From the NCBI RefSeq assembly GCF_003096815.1, contig NZ_QENY01000011.1, positions 36,220 through 100,219 of the forward strand: a DNA stretch of 64,000 bases. The letters run 5' to 3'. The position numbers were made by a program, and so were the translations under genes. The DNA comes from Hallella colorans. Lineage in GTDB: Bacteria > Bacteroidota > Bacteroidia > Bacteroidales > Bacteroidaceae. Positions 34,776 through 44,008 of the stretch are shown here, one piece after another. The notes under the pieces are model-generated. The model searched no databases. It was not told the DNA's origin and was given only the letters and a program-made list of their open reading frames with translations. Within the stretch, counting starts at the first letter, position 1. Every line of letters starts with the position of its first letter.

Positions 34776-37700
34776 TTAAAATCCTTCTAAATCATAATAC
34801 TCATCTTCCAAGTCGTAATTTTCACGTCTCGGCTCTGTCTTTCTCGGCACATTCGTTTTTTTCTTCACGTCATTGCCCTTGGCATTTTGTTTCTTGTCCT
34901 TGGCGGATATTTTGTCACGAGTGTTCGCGGCACGCTTCCTTGCCGCTTTCGGGCGTGCCTTGCTTGGTGGAATGCTGTCCATATCGTCAAGGATAACGTC
35001 AGCCCCGTGGCTCAACATGGGAACTTTCTGTCGCGCGGTTGGTACCGTCTCAGCCGGTATGGTGGTGGCACGAGGACGGTCTCTTGTTGGTGTTGGCGCT
35101 GGGGTCTCGTTCATGGGAATGGTAGTGCCATTGGTGGGGGTTGATATTTGGGGCATTACAAACGTATCATTGAGAAAATTGTCTATCTCGGTTTCGCTAA
35201 TAGGGGTCTGCGCCTTCTCACTTGGCCGTGTCGACACCTCTGCCGGCTCCGTGAGCAAACGATACGTGGATACCTTCAGCGGAGCGAAGTGTTTGGCATA
35301 AAAGGCGGCATAATCGTCATAGCTGTAGTTTGCGCCCAGCAATGGGAGATTTTCCTCGCTGATGATCACAGGGCGTGCCTTGCCGATAAGTTTGGCCATG
35401 TTTTTTTGCTTTAGTACCTCTCGCGCATATTGCAACGCTTCGTCATAATTGCGGAAACCGTTTACTTGCATGCGCCTCGCACCATTGTCCTCCACGACGC
35501 TGATATTAAAATCGCGAACCAAATAACTTGTAAAATTGTAACGAGCCAAGTCAAATAGCAACTTGTTTTGGTTAACGGAGTCTGGTTGATACACCAACAT
35601 AAACACGAAGTTGGTGTTGCGCTCATTGCTCAATTTCTTGGCATTGATGGAGTCGCTGTCACTCAAGACCACATTGCGCCGAGCCCAAATTTCGCCTATG
35701 TCAAACCTGCCGCCATGCAATTTCCGCCCCTCGCTCACTCCGTTGAGGATCATGCCGGCCATCTCCGCCAATCCGCTTTGTGGATAGTCGGCCACCAATC
35801 GTCTCATGTCAGCCAAGCATCCGCTGGCATCGCCACCATCAAGTTTGGTCAGCGCACCTACAAATATGAATTTGTCACGGTTGGCCCCCATCGGAAATCT
35901 CGTCTCGGACAATTTGGCATTGACGCTCACCTCGCCATACCTGCCGGCCTTAAAAGCAGCGTAGGTAGCAGCGTAGATGGAGTCTTCGAGGTGCGTCCCT
36001 TCCTTGGCGTTTTGCGCAAAGTAAGGGTCTGACAGTATCTTTGTCCACTGACTTTTGGGGTATTCGGTCTTTAGTCGACTCACGTACCCCTCCGCCTGCG
36101 CCATGTGTCCCATGCGCGCGTAAAGCAAAAATAGGTGGTAGTAGGTCTCGTCATTTCGCTCGTAAGTGGGATATTGCGCCACCAATCGTGTCAACGCCCG
36201 CTCACACAATGGCAAATTGTCCAACTTGTCCTTAAAAATCACACCGCTGTTAAAAAGGCCGTCCATGATGATAAGGTCGCTGGCTGCCTTCTGGTCGGCA
36301 TCGAAGGGTATCTGCGCCAAATAATACTCGCGACTGTATGGGTCGTTTTGCACGCTGTCGGGCGCCTCGCCGAGCGAGTCGGCCACAGCCTCAGCGCGAG
36401 CGATGGAGTCGCGGGCGGCATCGGTCATCTCGGGTGTCCCGTCATACGCGCCCATGCCAGCCACCACGGTGGTGTTGGCCCGCTGCCAGTTGTCCACGTT
36501 GTCGCGCTTGCCCCACAACCGCACGAATTGTTTTTTTCCTTGCTGCACAGCCATCGGGTTATAGAAATACCAAGCGCCATCCTGCTGTCGCGGGCTTGGC
36601 ATGGGCCTCGTGAGTTCGTCGTCCACATCGCCCATCAGCTCGTTTTGTCGCATCACTTGCGCCGCCTCCTCTTCCTGTTGGCGCCGTCGCTCCTCTTTCT
36701 CTTTTTCTTTCAACGCCACGATCACCCGGTCTATGGCCATGTTGCGCTCGCGCTCGCCCATCTTGGCGAGCGCCTGCAACGAGTCTTGCAGGTGCACGGC
36801 CTCTGTGTATGGCACCAACTCGTCGAGAGCCTTGGACCGTTGCGCGAGCTGCTCATAGCCAGCCCGCTCCTTGTCGAGCAGTCCGATGGCTTGCCCATAG
36901 CAACGTTGGGCGTCGCTGTATCGTTCTTGCACCCAGTACAAGTCGCCCAATCTTTGCAGCAGCGTCCCTTTCTCAATGCCCTCGCGCTTGGCCTTGGCGG
37001 CTCCCCGCTCGTAGTGGGCTATGGCTTTGGCGGTGTCTCGCTGGGCCAGGTAGATATTGCCAATGGCATAGTAAACCTGATCGAGATAGTCCTTGTTTTT
37101 GTCAGAGGCGGCCATACGCTTGAGTCTCGACACCATCTTTTTGGTGTGGGTTTCTGCCATCACCTCCGTCTGGGCTATACGGGCGTTAAATTCCAATTCG
37201 TATGGCGGGTTTTGACGAATGGTCAGCTGATAGGCTTTGTACGCCTCAGCCTTGCGCCCCAAGGCAGCCTCCAACTGTCCGAGCAAGAAATACTCGCGAG
37301 CTTTTTGTTTCTTGCGCATCTCTCGCTTGATGACCCTTTTGAGACAAGGTATGGCCTTCTCGTATTGCTGCGTGTGGATGTAATAGTTGGTATAGGTGTA
37401 GTCCCATTCCTTGCGCGCCTGCCAGTGTATGGAGTCGCGCTCCATATCTCTTATCACGTCTTCGGCGTCGTAGAGCTGGTTGTTCTCTATGTAGCATTTG
37501 GCCAACCATGCCCTTGCCTTTCCATAGATGGCTGGTTGCGTGCGGTAAAGCCTGCTCATGTAATTGAACGTGGAGGCCGCCGCGTCGAAGTCGCCTTGGT
37601 GGAATTGTGCCCTCCCCATGAGCATCCAGGCCTTCCATAAGAATGGGTTGTACTCCTTCCGGCCCAGCCATTCCCTGTCTCGCTCGGTCTTTCGACGGTT

Positions 37701-38036
37701 TTTGTTCCATGTTGGCCTGCGCTTGATGCTGTGCAACTTGATGGCCTTTTCCGCCTTCACGATGGCTCGGTCAAAGTTTGCCTTGCCCAAATCTCTGCTC
37801 TGCTTGTTGCCCACAGCGTAGAGAGGTATGAGCTCCGTGTAGTTGTCCTTGTTGCCGTTTTCCTTTTCGAGTGAGCCGTCTATATAGGCCAAGTTGCCAT
37901 TGTAGTACACGTTATACCGGGTATTGAACGAGTGCCACCACCGAGATCGGGCGGTGTTGTTCTCGGTGGAACATGCCATGAGGAGCGCCGTGAGGCTTGC
38001 CATGACAAGGATAAGCGTGTGTGGCTTGTTATTCAA
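34776..38036 (-). CDS. porW: PorW/SprE-type TPR lipoprotein of the type IX secretion system
   Basis: The 1086-residue protein has a lipoprotein signal (lipobox LMAC, Cys22) and the family N-terminus ARSRWWHSFNTRYNVYYNGN. A long array of TPR-like helices follows (for example FHQGDFDAAASTFNYMSRLY and AIGNIYLAQRDTAKAIAHYE), with a Glu/Arg-rich coiled-coil near 430-460. A SPOR-like segment (SVVEDNGARRMQVNGFRNYD) lies near 850-890, and the last 150 residues are Lys/Arg/Pro-rich and probably disordered. PorW/SprE links T9SS components in the periplasm. It is longer than Flavobacterium SprE because of the low-complexity tail. porX follows two bases later. Confidence 0.9.
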   Translation of the reverse strand: MNNKPHTLILVMASLTALLMACSTENNTARSRWWHSFNTRYNVYYNGNLAYIDGSLEKENGNKDNYTELIPLYAVGNKQSRDLGKANFDRAIVKAEKAIKLHSIKRRPTWNKNRRKTERDREWLGRKEYNPFLWKAWMLMGRAQFHQGDFDAAASTFNYMSRLYRTQPAIYGKARAWLAKCYIENNQLYDAEDVIRDMERDSIHWQARKEWDYTYTNYYIHTQQYEKAIPCLKRVIKREMRKKQKAREYFLLGQLEAALGRKAEAYKAYQLTIRQNPPYELEFNARIAQTEVMAETHTKKMVSRLKRMAASDKNKDYLDQVYYAIGNIYLAQRDTAKAIAHYERGAAKAKREGIEKGTLLQRLGDLYWVQERYSDAQRCYGQAIGLLDKERAGYEQLAQRSKALDELVPYTEAVHLQDSLQALAKMGERERNMAIDRVIVALKEKEKEERRRQQEEEAAQVMRQNELMGDVDDELTRPMPSPRQQDGAWYFYNPMAVQQGKKQFVRLWGKRDNVDNWQRANTTVVAGMGAYDGTPEMTDAARDSIARAEAVADSLGEAPDSVQNDPYSREYYLAQIPFDADQKAASDLIIMDGLFNSGVIFKDKLDNLPLCERALTRLVAQYPTYERNDETYYHLFLLYARMGHMAQAEGYVSRLKTEYPKSQWTKILSDPYFAQNAKEGTHLEDSIYAATYAAFKAGRYGEVSVNAKLSETRFPMGANRDKFIFVGALTKLDGGDASGCLADMRRLVADYPQSGLAEMAGMILNGVSEGRKLHGGRFDIGEIWARRNVVLSDSDSINAKKLSNERNTNFVFMLVYQPDSVNQNKLLFDLARYNFTSYLVRDFNISVVEDNGARRMQVNGFRNYDEALQYAREVLKQKNMAKLIGKARPVIISEENLPLLGANYSYDDYAAFYAKHFAPLKVSTYRLLTEPAEVSTRPSEKAQTPISETEIDNFLNDTFVMPQISTPTNGTTIPMNETPAPTPTRDRPRATTIPAETVPTARQKVPMLSHGADVILDDMDSIPPSKARPKAARKRAANTRDKISAKDKKQNAKGNDVKKKTNVPRKTEPRRENYDLEDEYYDLEGF

Positions 38037-38118
38037 CTGATAAATGTTACTTTAATATGATGGTCTTTCCCTTTCTCGCGACGTTGGCGATGTTATCTTG
38101 ATTTACCCCATGGCCTTG

Positions 38119-38505
38119 TCATTCGGCCAGTTGTATGTACTCACTTTTGATGCCGTCTGGCATGTTGATGCCCCGTAATGTGAGGCTTCGGCTCCATGCC
38201 CGCACCTCTTCTGGCCGGAGTGTCTCCAGCACCTCGGCAAACTCGTCGGTCTCCTCTTCCGTGTAGGCGTCAGACGAGCGGCCCTTGTAAGCGTCGAGCT
38301 CCTCGTCGTCAAAATATTCCACGGGTTTCGTGGCAGCTCTCATCAAGCACACCTGCTCGCATTCCGCGGTAGGGTCCGCGCAGGTGGCGCAGTTGCCGGT
38401 CTCCGCCTCGGCGATGGGTTCCTCGCCGTGTCGGTGGTAAGACACATATCCCATGATGGCAGTGACAAAGCCCAAAACGATAAGCGATAGCAAGAGATAT
38501 AGCAT
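38119..38505 (-). CDS. Small membrane-anchored protein with a cysteine motif
   Basis: I do not know a function for this family, which to my knowledge is conserved near aroA in Bacteroidales. From ATG 38505 it has 128 residues; an in-frame TTG at 38565 would add 20 basic N-terminal residues. One hydrophobic helix (MLYLLLSLIVLGFVTAIMGY) is followed by an acidic segment with four cysteines spaced C-x2-C-x6-C-x3-C (NCATCADPTAECEQVCLMRA). Next come KPVEYFDDEELDAYKGR, DEFAEVLETLRPEEVRAWSR and a tail LRGINMPDGIKSEYIQLAE. The basic N-terminus predicts that the cysteines face the periplasm, where they could bind metal or form disulfides. It lies between aroA and porW, all on one strand. Confidence 0.75.
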   Translation of the reverse strand: MLYLLLSLIVLGFVTAIMGYVSYHRHGEEPIAEAETGNCATCADPTAECEQVCLMRAATKPVEYFDDEELDAYKGRSSDAYTEEETDEFAEVLETLRPEEVRAWSRSLTLRGINMPDGIKSEYIQLAE

Positions 38506-38602
38506 GTGGCGCAGTGTTTGGTGATAAAAAGTATTGTGTTGTCGTTGCGATGAGCGCGTTTTCAATAAGCGTGGGCGAATGGGGCAAGCCCCGGCCTGTC
38601 GC

Positions 38603-39850
38603 TCATTCTTCCTCGATGTCGAAGCCGGCGAGCCTCAAGTGGTCCCAAAATCGAGGATATGACTTGGCCACCACGTTAGGGTTGTTCATGCGAAGGGTGT
38701 GATATTTCAACGCCAAGGGGGCGAAAGCCATCGCCATGCGATGGTCGTCATAGGTGTCGATAGGCTCGAACGACGCCTCGCAGCGCCCATGATCCCATAC
38801 CAATTCAGAATCGTTCTCGCAATGAATGAGGAACCCTACCTTACGCAATTCGCGTTTGAGAGCCTCTATGCGGTCTGTTTCTTTAATTCTTAGGCTGCCC
38901 AATCCTTTGAAATGGAACGGTATGTCGAGCGCGCAACAGGTCACCACGGCTGTTTGGGCAAGATCCGGACAGTTCACGAAGTCAAAGTCCAACCGCTGCA
39001 CACGCCTCATTCTCGGCGCGATTCGCGCGGCTGTGGGCCGTCCATTCGCTGCATCGACAAAGGTGGTTTTGATGCCCAATAACGAGTAGATGTATTTAAC
39101 CGCCGAGTCGCCCTGCTTGGAGCCGTCGGCCAATCCGTTGAGAGTCAGCGTGGCGTTGGCATCCTCTGAGAGCGCGAGCATCTCGTACCAATAGCTGGCC
39201 GAGGTCCAGTCGCTCTCTATAACATAAGGTATAGGTTTGTATGGCACGGGCCTCACGGTGATAATGTCTCCCCCGGTCCAGTCGGCGTCGGCTCCAAACG
39301 CCTTCATCATGTACAGCGTCAGGTCTATGTATGGGCGCGACACGATGTCGTCCGTGAGCCGCAGTTCCAACCCGTTTTCCATCGTTGGTCCCACCATCAA
39401 CAGGGCGGAGATGTACTGCGAGCTTACATCGGCCGGCATTTCCACGCGCCCGCCGGGCAGCCTTTTGCCCTTGATGCGCAGGGGTGGGAAACCCTCCTCG
39501 CCCTCATAGGCTATGTCAGCGCCGAGCTTTACCAACGCGTTGACAAGCTGGGCGATGGGGCGTTGCCTCATGCGCGGCGTGCCGGTAAGGACATGCTCGC
39601 CCTCGGTCACGGCGAGATAAGCCGTCATAAACCGCATGGCCGTGCCCGCCGCGTGGATGTCTATGACAGGCGGATTGGTTTTAAGCGCGTTGATCACCAC
39701 CTGCGTGTCGTCACAGTCGGAGAGGTTTTGGGGCAAAACGGGCGCGCCAGCCTGCGCGTTAATGATGAGCGCACGATTGCTCACACTTTTTGAGGCGGGC
39801 AAATTGATAGTGGCTTCGAGCCGCTGTGGAGCTGTTATCTTATAGGTCAT
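38603..39850 (-). CDS. aroA: 3-phosphoshikimate 1-carboxyvinyltransferase (EPSP synthase)
   Basis: AroA makes EPSP from shikimate-3-phosphate and PEP in aromatic amino acid synthesis. The 415-residue product (ATG 39850) has the substrate-binding NLPASKSVSNRALI, GTAMRFMTAYLA, TGTPRMRQRPIAQLVNALVK, LRIKETDRIEALKRELRKVG and the C-terminal DTYDDHRMAMAFAPLAL. The DGSQ-type stretch around QYISALLM is shorter than in E. coli, as in other Bacteroidetes. It lies 47 bases after the M43 protease gene. Confidence 0.95.
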   Translation of the reverse strand: MTYKITAPQRLEATINLPASKSVSNRALIINAQAGAPVLPQNLSDCDDTQVVINALKTNPPVIDIHAAGTAMRFMTAYLAVTEGEHVLTGTPRMRQRPIAQLVNALVKLGADIAYEGEEGFPPLRIKGKRLPGGRVEMPADVSSQYISALLMVGPTMENGLELRLTDDIVSRPYIDLTLYMMKAFGADADWTGGDIITVRPVPYKPIPYVIESDWTSASYWYEMLALSEDANATLTLNGLADGSKQGDSAVKYIYSLLGIKTTFVDAANGRPTAARIAPRMRRVQRLDFDFVNCPDLAQTAVVTCCALDIPFHFKGLGSLRIKETDRIEALKRELRKVGFLIHCENDSELVWDHGRCEASFEPIDTYDDHRMAMAFAPLALKYHTLRMNNPNVVAKSYPRFWDHLRLAGFDIEEE

Positions 39851-39897
39851 GGACAAGAGATAAGTTCAGTGCTGATGGGCCTCATGGCTTCGTGTTG

Positions 39898-41106
39898 TCA
39901 TATTTTGACATGGGGCAACTTCTTGGAAGCTTGGTGCCTGATCATTCTTGGTTTGAGATTGAGTGTGCCCGCGCGCTCCTCGGAGCCTCGTGTGCGCTTG
40001 TTGGCGCCGTTGAGCTTGGGGCCGGGGATGAGCGGACTGTAGTAGAGCACATGGCGAACGCGCGCCTTTTGGTCGGCCGAAAATTTGTAGCCCAAAGTGA
40101 ATGAGTAATCCATCACGTTGGCGCTAAGAAATTTAGACCCGTCGCAAGCGTGTCGCCCTATGAGGTAATTGGCGTCCATCTTTTGGCGAGGCGTAGTCAA
40201 CATGTAATCTCTTAGGAAATTATTGTACTCCTTGCGATTGTACGAGGGCGTGTCCTTGCAGTGATCCGTGTCGGCGCAAGAGTCCACCACGTTGAATATC
40301 TCGCCCTTGGCGTCACGCCCCACATTCTCGGTAAAAATATGGAACAAGCCAAGATAGTGGCCCAGCTCGTGCGCCAAGGTAACCACGATGTCGGTGGGCA
40401 CGAGCGTCATGGTGCGATGCTGGCCGTCAGTATACCTGTTGGATTGAAAATAGCCACCATCCGTTGACCGCCCGGCATATACGCTGTTGATAGACGAGCA
40501 GAGTATGTTGCCCAACTGTCGCTTGCTGATATATTTCCTGTCTACGGTCTGCAGGCCCTCCAACTGATGGTCTGCCTTGATGGTCAGGGGCATGTGCGAC
40601 AGCCCCAGCACCTCACCGTCTCCGCCGGATTTGAAATGGTACATCATCACGTTAATGTACTCGTTGGGGTCCCACATATATTTCGTGTTCGCGCGATCGG
40701 ACATGAACGCCTCCTCGTCAATGGGATACTCGCCCGTATAGCGCACGTACTCCACTCCCGGGGTAGGCAGCGCGCGCCCATTCTCGTCACGCTCAGCCAG
40801 CACAAACCGCAATCCCATGTTGGCGCTCTTGCCATATATGCCACCCCGATAAATCTCGTTGACATATTGCAGCAGGCTTCTCAACCGTGGCGCGGGTATA
40901 TATTGCGTGGCATCGTCCTTGTCTTGGTAGAGCACATGAAATATCACAGGCAACTGGTATTCGTAGTTGTCGTCCACGGGGCTCTTGGTCTCATCCTGGT
41001 CTTGGTCCGCCACGTCGGTCGCCGTCGCCGGGCCCAAGCCGTCGTCGCCTCCACACGATGCCATCAACAAGAGCAATGTCGCCCAGATCGCCACTAAGTG
41101 TTTCAT
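39898..41106 (-). CDS. M43-type zinc metalloprotease lipoprotein
   Basis: The 402-residue protein has a lipoprotein signal (LLLMASC, Cys18), an Asp/Gln-rich linker (about 22-45) that fits surface export, and a metzincin domain. The zinc motif is HELGHYLGLFH, followed by a cysteine-containing loop (VVDSCADTDHCKDTPSY) and the Met-turn VMDYSFTLGYKFS, all typical of the pappalysin/cytophagalysin family. It probably cleaves host or dietary proteins at the cell surface. The gene precedes aroA on the same strand. Confidence 0.9.
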   Translation of the reverse strand: MKHLVAIWATLLLLMASCGGDDGLGPATATDVADQDQDETKSPVDDNYEYQLPVIFHVLYQDKDDATQYIPAPRLRSLLQYVNEIYRGGIYGKSANMGLRFVLAERDENGRALPTPGVEYVRYTGEYPIDEEAFMSDRANTKYMWDPNEYINVMMYHFKSGGDGEVLGLSHMPLTIKADHQLEGLQTVDRKYISKRQLGNILCSSINSVYAGRSTDGGYFQSNRYTDGQHRTMTLVPTDIVVTLAHELGHYLGLFHIFTENVGRDAKGEIFNVVDSCADTDHCKDTPSYNRKEYNNFLRDYMLTTPRQKMDANYLIGRHACDGSKFLSANVMDYSFTLGYKFSADQKARVRHVLYYSPLIPGPKLNGANKRTRGSEERAGTLNLKPRMIRHQASKKLPHVKI

Positions 41107-41187
41107 CCGCTTGTCATTTTATTGTTGTCATAGTTTTCGGGCCGCGCCATCCCCGCGTTGTTGACATTTGTCGCGACAACCGTTTCA

Positions 41188-41195
41188 CAAAGATA
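41188..41195 (-). promoter_or_regulatory. -7 promoter element of the M43 protease gene
   Basis: On the minus strand TATCTTTG matches TAnnTTTG; it lies 82 bases before the start codon. No -33 element is visible at the usual distance. Confidence 0.45.
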
Positions 41196-41317
41196 GGGGC
41201 GCGGCCACACCGCCACACTTTATACCGCAAATTTACAAAATAATATGCCAACCCCACCACAAACCATTGACATAATAACATTAAATATTTAAAACGAATT
41301 AAAAACCTACACTAAAA

Positions 41318-41349
41318 TTTGGCCATATCACGTTTAATGCCTATCTTTG
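41318..41349 (+). promoter_or_regulatory. Promoter of the tRNA-Pro gene
   Basis: TTTG (41318-41321) and TATCTTTG (41342-41349) match the -33 and -7 elements with a 20-base gap. The mature tRNA begins 13 bases later, leaving a short leader for RNase P. Confidence 0.75.
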
Positions 41350-41361
41350 CACCCACAAGTC

Positions 41362-41434
41362 CGGGATTTGGCGCAGTTGGTAGCGCACACGTCTGGGGGG
41401 CGCGAGGTCGCTGGTTCGAGTCCAGTAATCCCGA
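41362..41434 (+). tRNA. tRNA-Pro (anticodon GGG)
   Basis: The 73-base cloverleaf has acceptor arm CGGGATT paired with AATCCCG plus discriminator A434, D-stem GCGC/GCGC, anticodon loop CTGGGGG with GGG at 41395-41397, and T-arm GCTGG-TTCGAGT-CCAGT. The anticodon stem 41388-41392 with 41400-41404 contains one A-C mismatch (41389 with 41403) and a closing T-G pair. The 3' CCA is not encoded. A promoter precedes it and a terminator follows. Confidence 0.93.
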
Positions 41435-41440
41435 CTTAAC

Positions 41441-41478
41441 AAAAAGAGCTGACAATCGATTGATTGCAGCTCTTTTTT
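41441..41478 (+). terminator. Terminator of the tRNA-Pro gene
   Basis: AAAGAGCTG pairs with CAGCTCTTT, extended by CAATC/GATTG above a single bulged A, and is followed by a run of T at 41473-41478. Confidence 0.85.
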
Positions 41479-41589
41479 ATTTTTCCCGCAAATTGCCTCA
41501 TCCCATTCAAGTCGGCCGCTCTTGGCTTCGTCTCACATTGCGAGCGGCGACTATGGCGAATGGGGTATAACGTCAAGGCAAGCTACATG

Positions 41590-42408
41590 TCACCTCGCCT
41601 TGCTCGCGTTGTAGTACTGCATGGCCACGGGCATCTCTTTTTGCAGGGCCGCTATGCGCTTGGAATCTGTGGGGTGCGTGCTCAAGAAATCGCTGCCCCC
41701 ACCCTTGCCACTTGACATACGCTCCCAGAATGGTATAGCTGTACGTGGATCGTAGCCTGCCATAGCCGCGAAAATAAGCCCGATATGGTCGGCCTCCAAC
41801 TCGTTGTTACGGCTGTATTTCAGATTGGCGAAAGAAAAGCCCTGCTTGGCCAACGCCGAGGCGATGTCGCCCACGCCACTGCCCACGGCGTTGTTGAGCA
41901 ACGTGCCCAATATGGCCGTGCCATATTGCTGGCGTATGGCTTTAGACATTTGCTCGGCAGAGTGTTTAGCCACGGCATGGGCTATCTCGTGACCCAAGAC
42001 GATGGCAAGCGCGCTCTCGTTCTGCGTGTAGGGCAACAAGCCCTCGTACACGGCTATCTTGCCGCCCGGCATGCAGAAAGCGTTGGCCTCTTTGCCCTTG
42101 ACAAGGTTAAACTCCCAAGCAAATTTGTTGGCCTCGTTGGCTGCGCCGTTGTTTCTGAGAAAGGTTTCCACAGACCTCGCCAACCGCTGTCCCACACGGC
42201 GCACCATGGCCGAGTTGGCCGCGTTGGAAGACAACACGCTCTTCTTGAGAAACTCGTTGTATTGCTGACTGCTCAGAGACATCAGTTGCTCATCGCTCAC
42301 CAATATATTATGCTTGCGACCGGTGATTGGCACCGTGGAAGTGGTTCCGCACGCCGACACTAGCATGGAGGCCACCACCGTCATAAACCAAAATTTTAAC
42401 TTTTTCAT
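41590..42408 (-). CDS. M48-family zinc metalloprotease lipoprotein
   Basis: The 272-residue protein starts at ATG 42408, which gives a lipoprotein signal with lipobox VSAC (Cys20). The catalytic domain has the active-site HEIAHAVAKHSAEQ (HExxH), the third zinc ligand in NNELEADHIG, and a C-terminal STHPTDSKRIAALQKEM typical of M48 proteins of the LoiP/BepA/Oma1-like group that act in envelope quality control. The HTDPxxxxR stretch confirms the group. The TATATTTG element at 42447-42440 on the minus strand probably serves as its promoter. Confidence 0.93.
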   Translation of the reverse strand: MKKLKFWFMTVVASMLVSACGTTSTVPITGRKHNILVSDEQLMSLSSQQYNEFLKKSVLSSNAANSAMVRRVGQRLARSVETFLRNNGAANEANKFAWEFNLVKGKEANAFCMPGGKIAVYEGLLPYTQNESALAIVLGHEIAHAVAKHSAEQMSKAIRQQYGTAILGTLLNNAVGSGVGDIASALAKQGFSFANLKYSRNNELEADHIGLIFAAMAGYDPRTAIPFWERMSSGKGGGSDFLSTHPTDSKRIAALQKEMPVAMQYYNASKAR

Positions 42409-42431
42409 CTTGACTATATTATATGTTTTCA

Positions 42432-42447
42432 TATATTTGCAAATATA
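42432..42447. promoter_or_regulatory. Palindromic -7 element (two opposed TAnnTTTG boxes)
   Basis: TATATTTGCAAATATA is a perfect 16-bp palindrome consisting of a TAnnTTTG box on each strand. The minus-strand copy (42447-42440) lies 31 bases before the M48 ATG; the plus-strand copy faces the nitrilase gene 240 bases away. Confidence 0.5.
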
Positions 42448-42686
42448 GTGATTATTAACTATACTCGGCGTCAATCCCATCCACTTTTTATCTTTTTTAA
42501 TGCTATGGGCGAGACCGTCAAGTTGGGGTTTCCAAATTTTCGACGCATCGTGGCTATATTCTCAAAATAATTGCATATTTTTGTCCCATCTTCACGCGCG
42601 CAAAGCCAGCCACACGCGCGCCAATGGTCGTTTGGCCCCAAAAGCCAGTGCGCGCGCACCTCATAACATGATGTAAAAACAATGGC

Positions 42687-43448
42687 ATGAAAGTAAGTAT
42701 CGTCCAAACAGACATAGCGTGGGCCAACCCGGAGGCCAACGCGACAGCCATCGGCCGCATGCTCGACACCCACACGGGCGCCGACCTGTATGTGCTGCCC
42801 GAGATGTTCTCGACGGGATTTGCCACCAATCCTGACGACATCGCCGAGAGCGACGGCCTGTCTATCAGATGGATGAGCGAGCAAGCTCGCTCGCGCCAAT
42901 GCGCCATGATGGGCAGCGTGGCCACCAAGGAGGCGGGACGGTTTTTCAACCGCCTATATTTCGTATGGCCAGACGGCAACGTGGAGCACTACGACAAACG
43001 CCACCTCTTCAGCCATGGCGGAGAAGACAAGCGGTTCACGGCCGGGCGCCGACGCGTGGTGGTGGCCTATCGGGGCTTCAGAATATTGTTGCAGGTGTGC
43101 TACGACCTGCGCTTCCCGGTGTTCAGCCGCAACCGGCAAGACTATGACATGGCGGTGTACGTGGCCAATTGGCCCACATCGCGGCTATCCGCCTGGACTG
43201 CGCTGCTGCGCGCCCGCGCCATCGAGAACCAATGCTTCGTGGTGGGCGTCAACCGCGTGGGCCAAGACCCAACTTGCCAATACAGTGGCGGCAGCGAGAT
43301 CATAGATTTCCAAGGGCGCACCATCGCCGGATGCCAGCACGGGATGCCCGGCGTGGCCACGGCCGACCTGAGCCTTGACGAGCTCGCAGAAGCGAGGAGA
43401 CGCTTTGCCGTCCTGCCAGACGCGGACAATTTCACGCTGGCGGATTGA
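42687..43448 (+). CDS. Nitrilase-superfamily amidase (omega-amidase/YafV-like)
   Basis: The 253-residue enzyme has the Glu-Lys-Cys triad of carbon-nitrogen hydrolases: Glu39 in YVLPEMFSTGF, Lys104 in HYDKRHLF and Cys138 in LLQVCYDLRFPVF. The sequence RARAIENQCFVVGVNRVGQD is typical of the YafV branch, which hydrolyses alpha-ketoglutaramate and similar amides in the cytoplasm. It is divergent from the M48 gene. Confidence 0.9.
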   Translation: MKVSIVQTDIAWANPEANATAIGRMLDTHTGADLYVLPEMFSTGFATNPDDIAESDGLSIRWMSEQARSRQCAMMGSVATKEAGRFFNRLYFVWPDGNVEHYDKRHLFSHGGEDKRFTAGRRRVVVAYRGFRILLQVCYDLRFPVFSRNRQDYDMAVYVANWPTSRLSAWTALLRARAIENQCFVVGVNRVGQDPTCQYSGGSEIIDFQGRTIAGCQHGMPGVATADLSLDELAEARRRFAVLPDADNFTLAD

Positions 43449-44008
43449 CCACCAAGGCAACGCGGGCAACGCATATCGCCCACCTCCAAAAGACGTTGAA
43501 AGAAACCGACAAAAAATGTTTTAAAATCGCCGTATTTACCACCACCACGCACATTGGTCGCAAATACGCCACGCACGCGAGTTTTCCTCAAACGGCGACA
43601 AATCAATCACTTATAAAGAAAAACGCACTTCCTTGTCTTAAAAAGTTTTTCCCAGCCCTCGCCATTGGTAACTATTCATGCCGCCATCAAGGCCCAATGG
43701 GGGCGCGATAGCGGCTTATAGGGCACCCCATAGCTACCTTATCGACACATGATGGGATAGCAATGGGCCGAAAAACCTCTCCGAACGCCACCGGAAAGCG
43801 TGGTTTAACATGCAAAATCCGCAAAATTCGCGCTAAAAACAATGGTAGCGCAAGGCCTGTTTTCGTGATTTTTTATCAACATTTTACATGGGCGGCCGAC
43901 CTGTCCATTATAAAATATTAACGGTTGGCATGCGCTCGCCCATTCTTATTTTTTTAAATTTGCGCTATTAAACAGACTTTCAAAAACAAACAAAAACAAA
44001 CACACCAC
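43449..44008. other. Intergenic stretch before the HAD hydrolase gene
   Basis: About 560 bases with no credible gene. The only signal seen is TAAATTTG at 43955-43962, a -7 element 46 bases before the HAD start codon. Confidence 0.5.

Noticed and set aside
36135..37640. 501-codon plus-strand frame opposite porW
   Set aside because: Antisense shadow of the TPR protein; the composition is artificial and the minus-strand frame has signal peptide and repeats.
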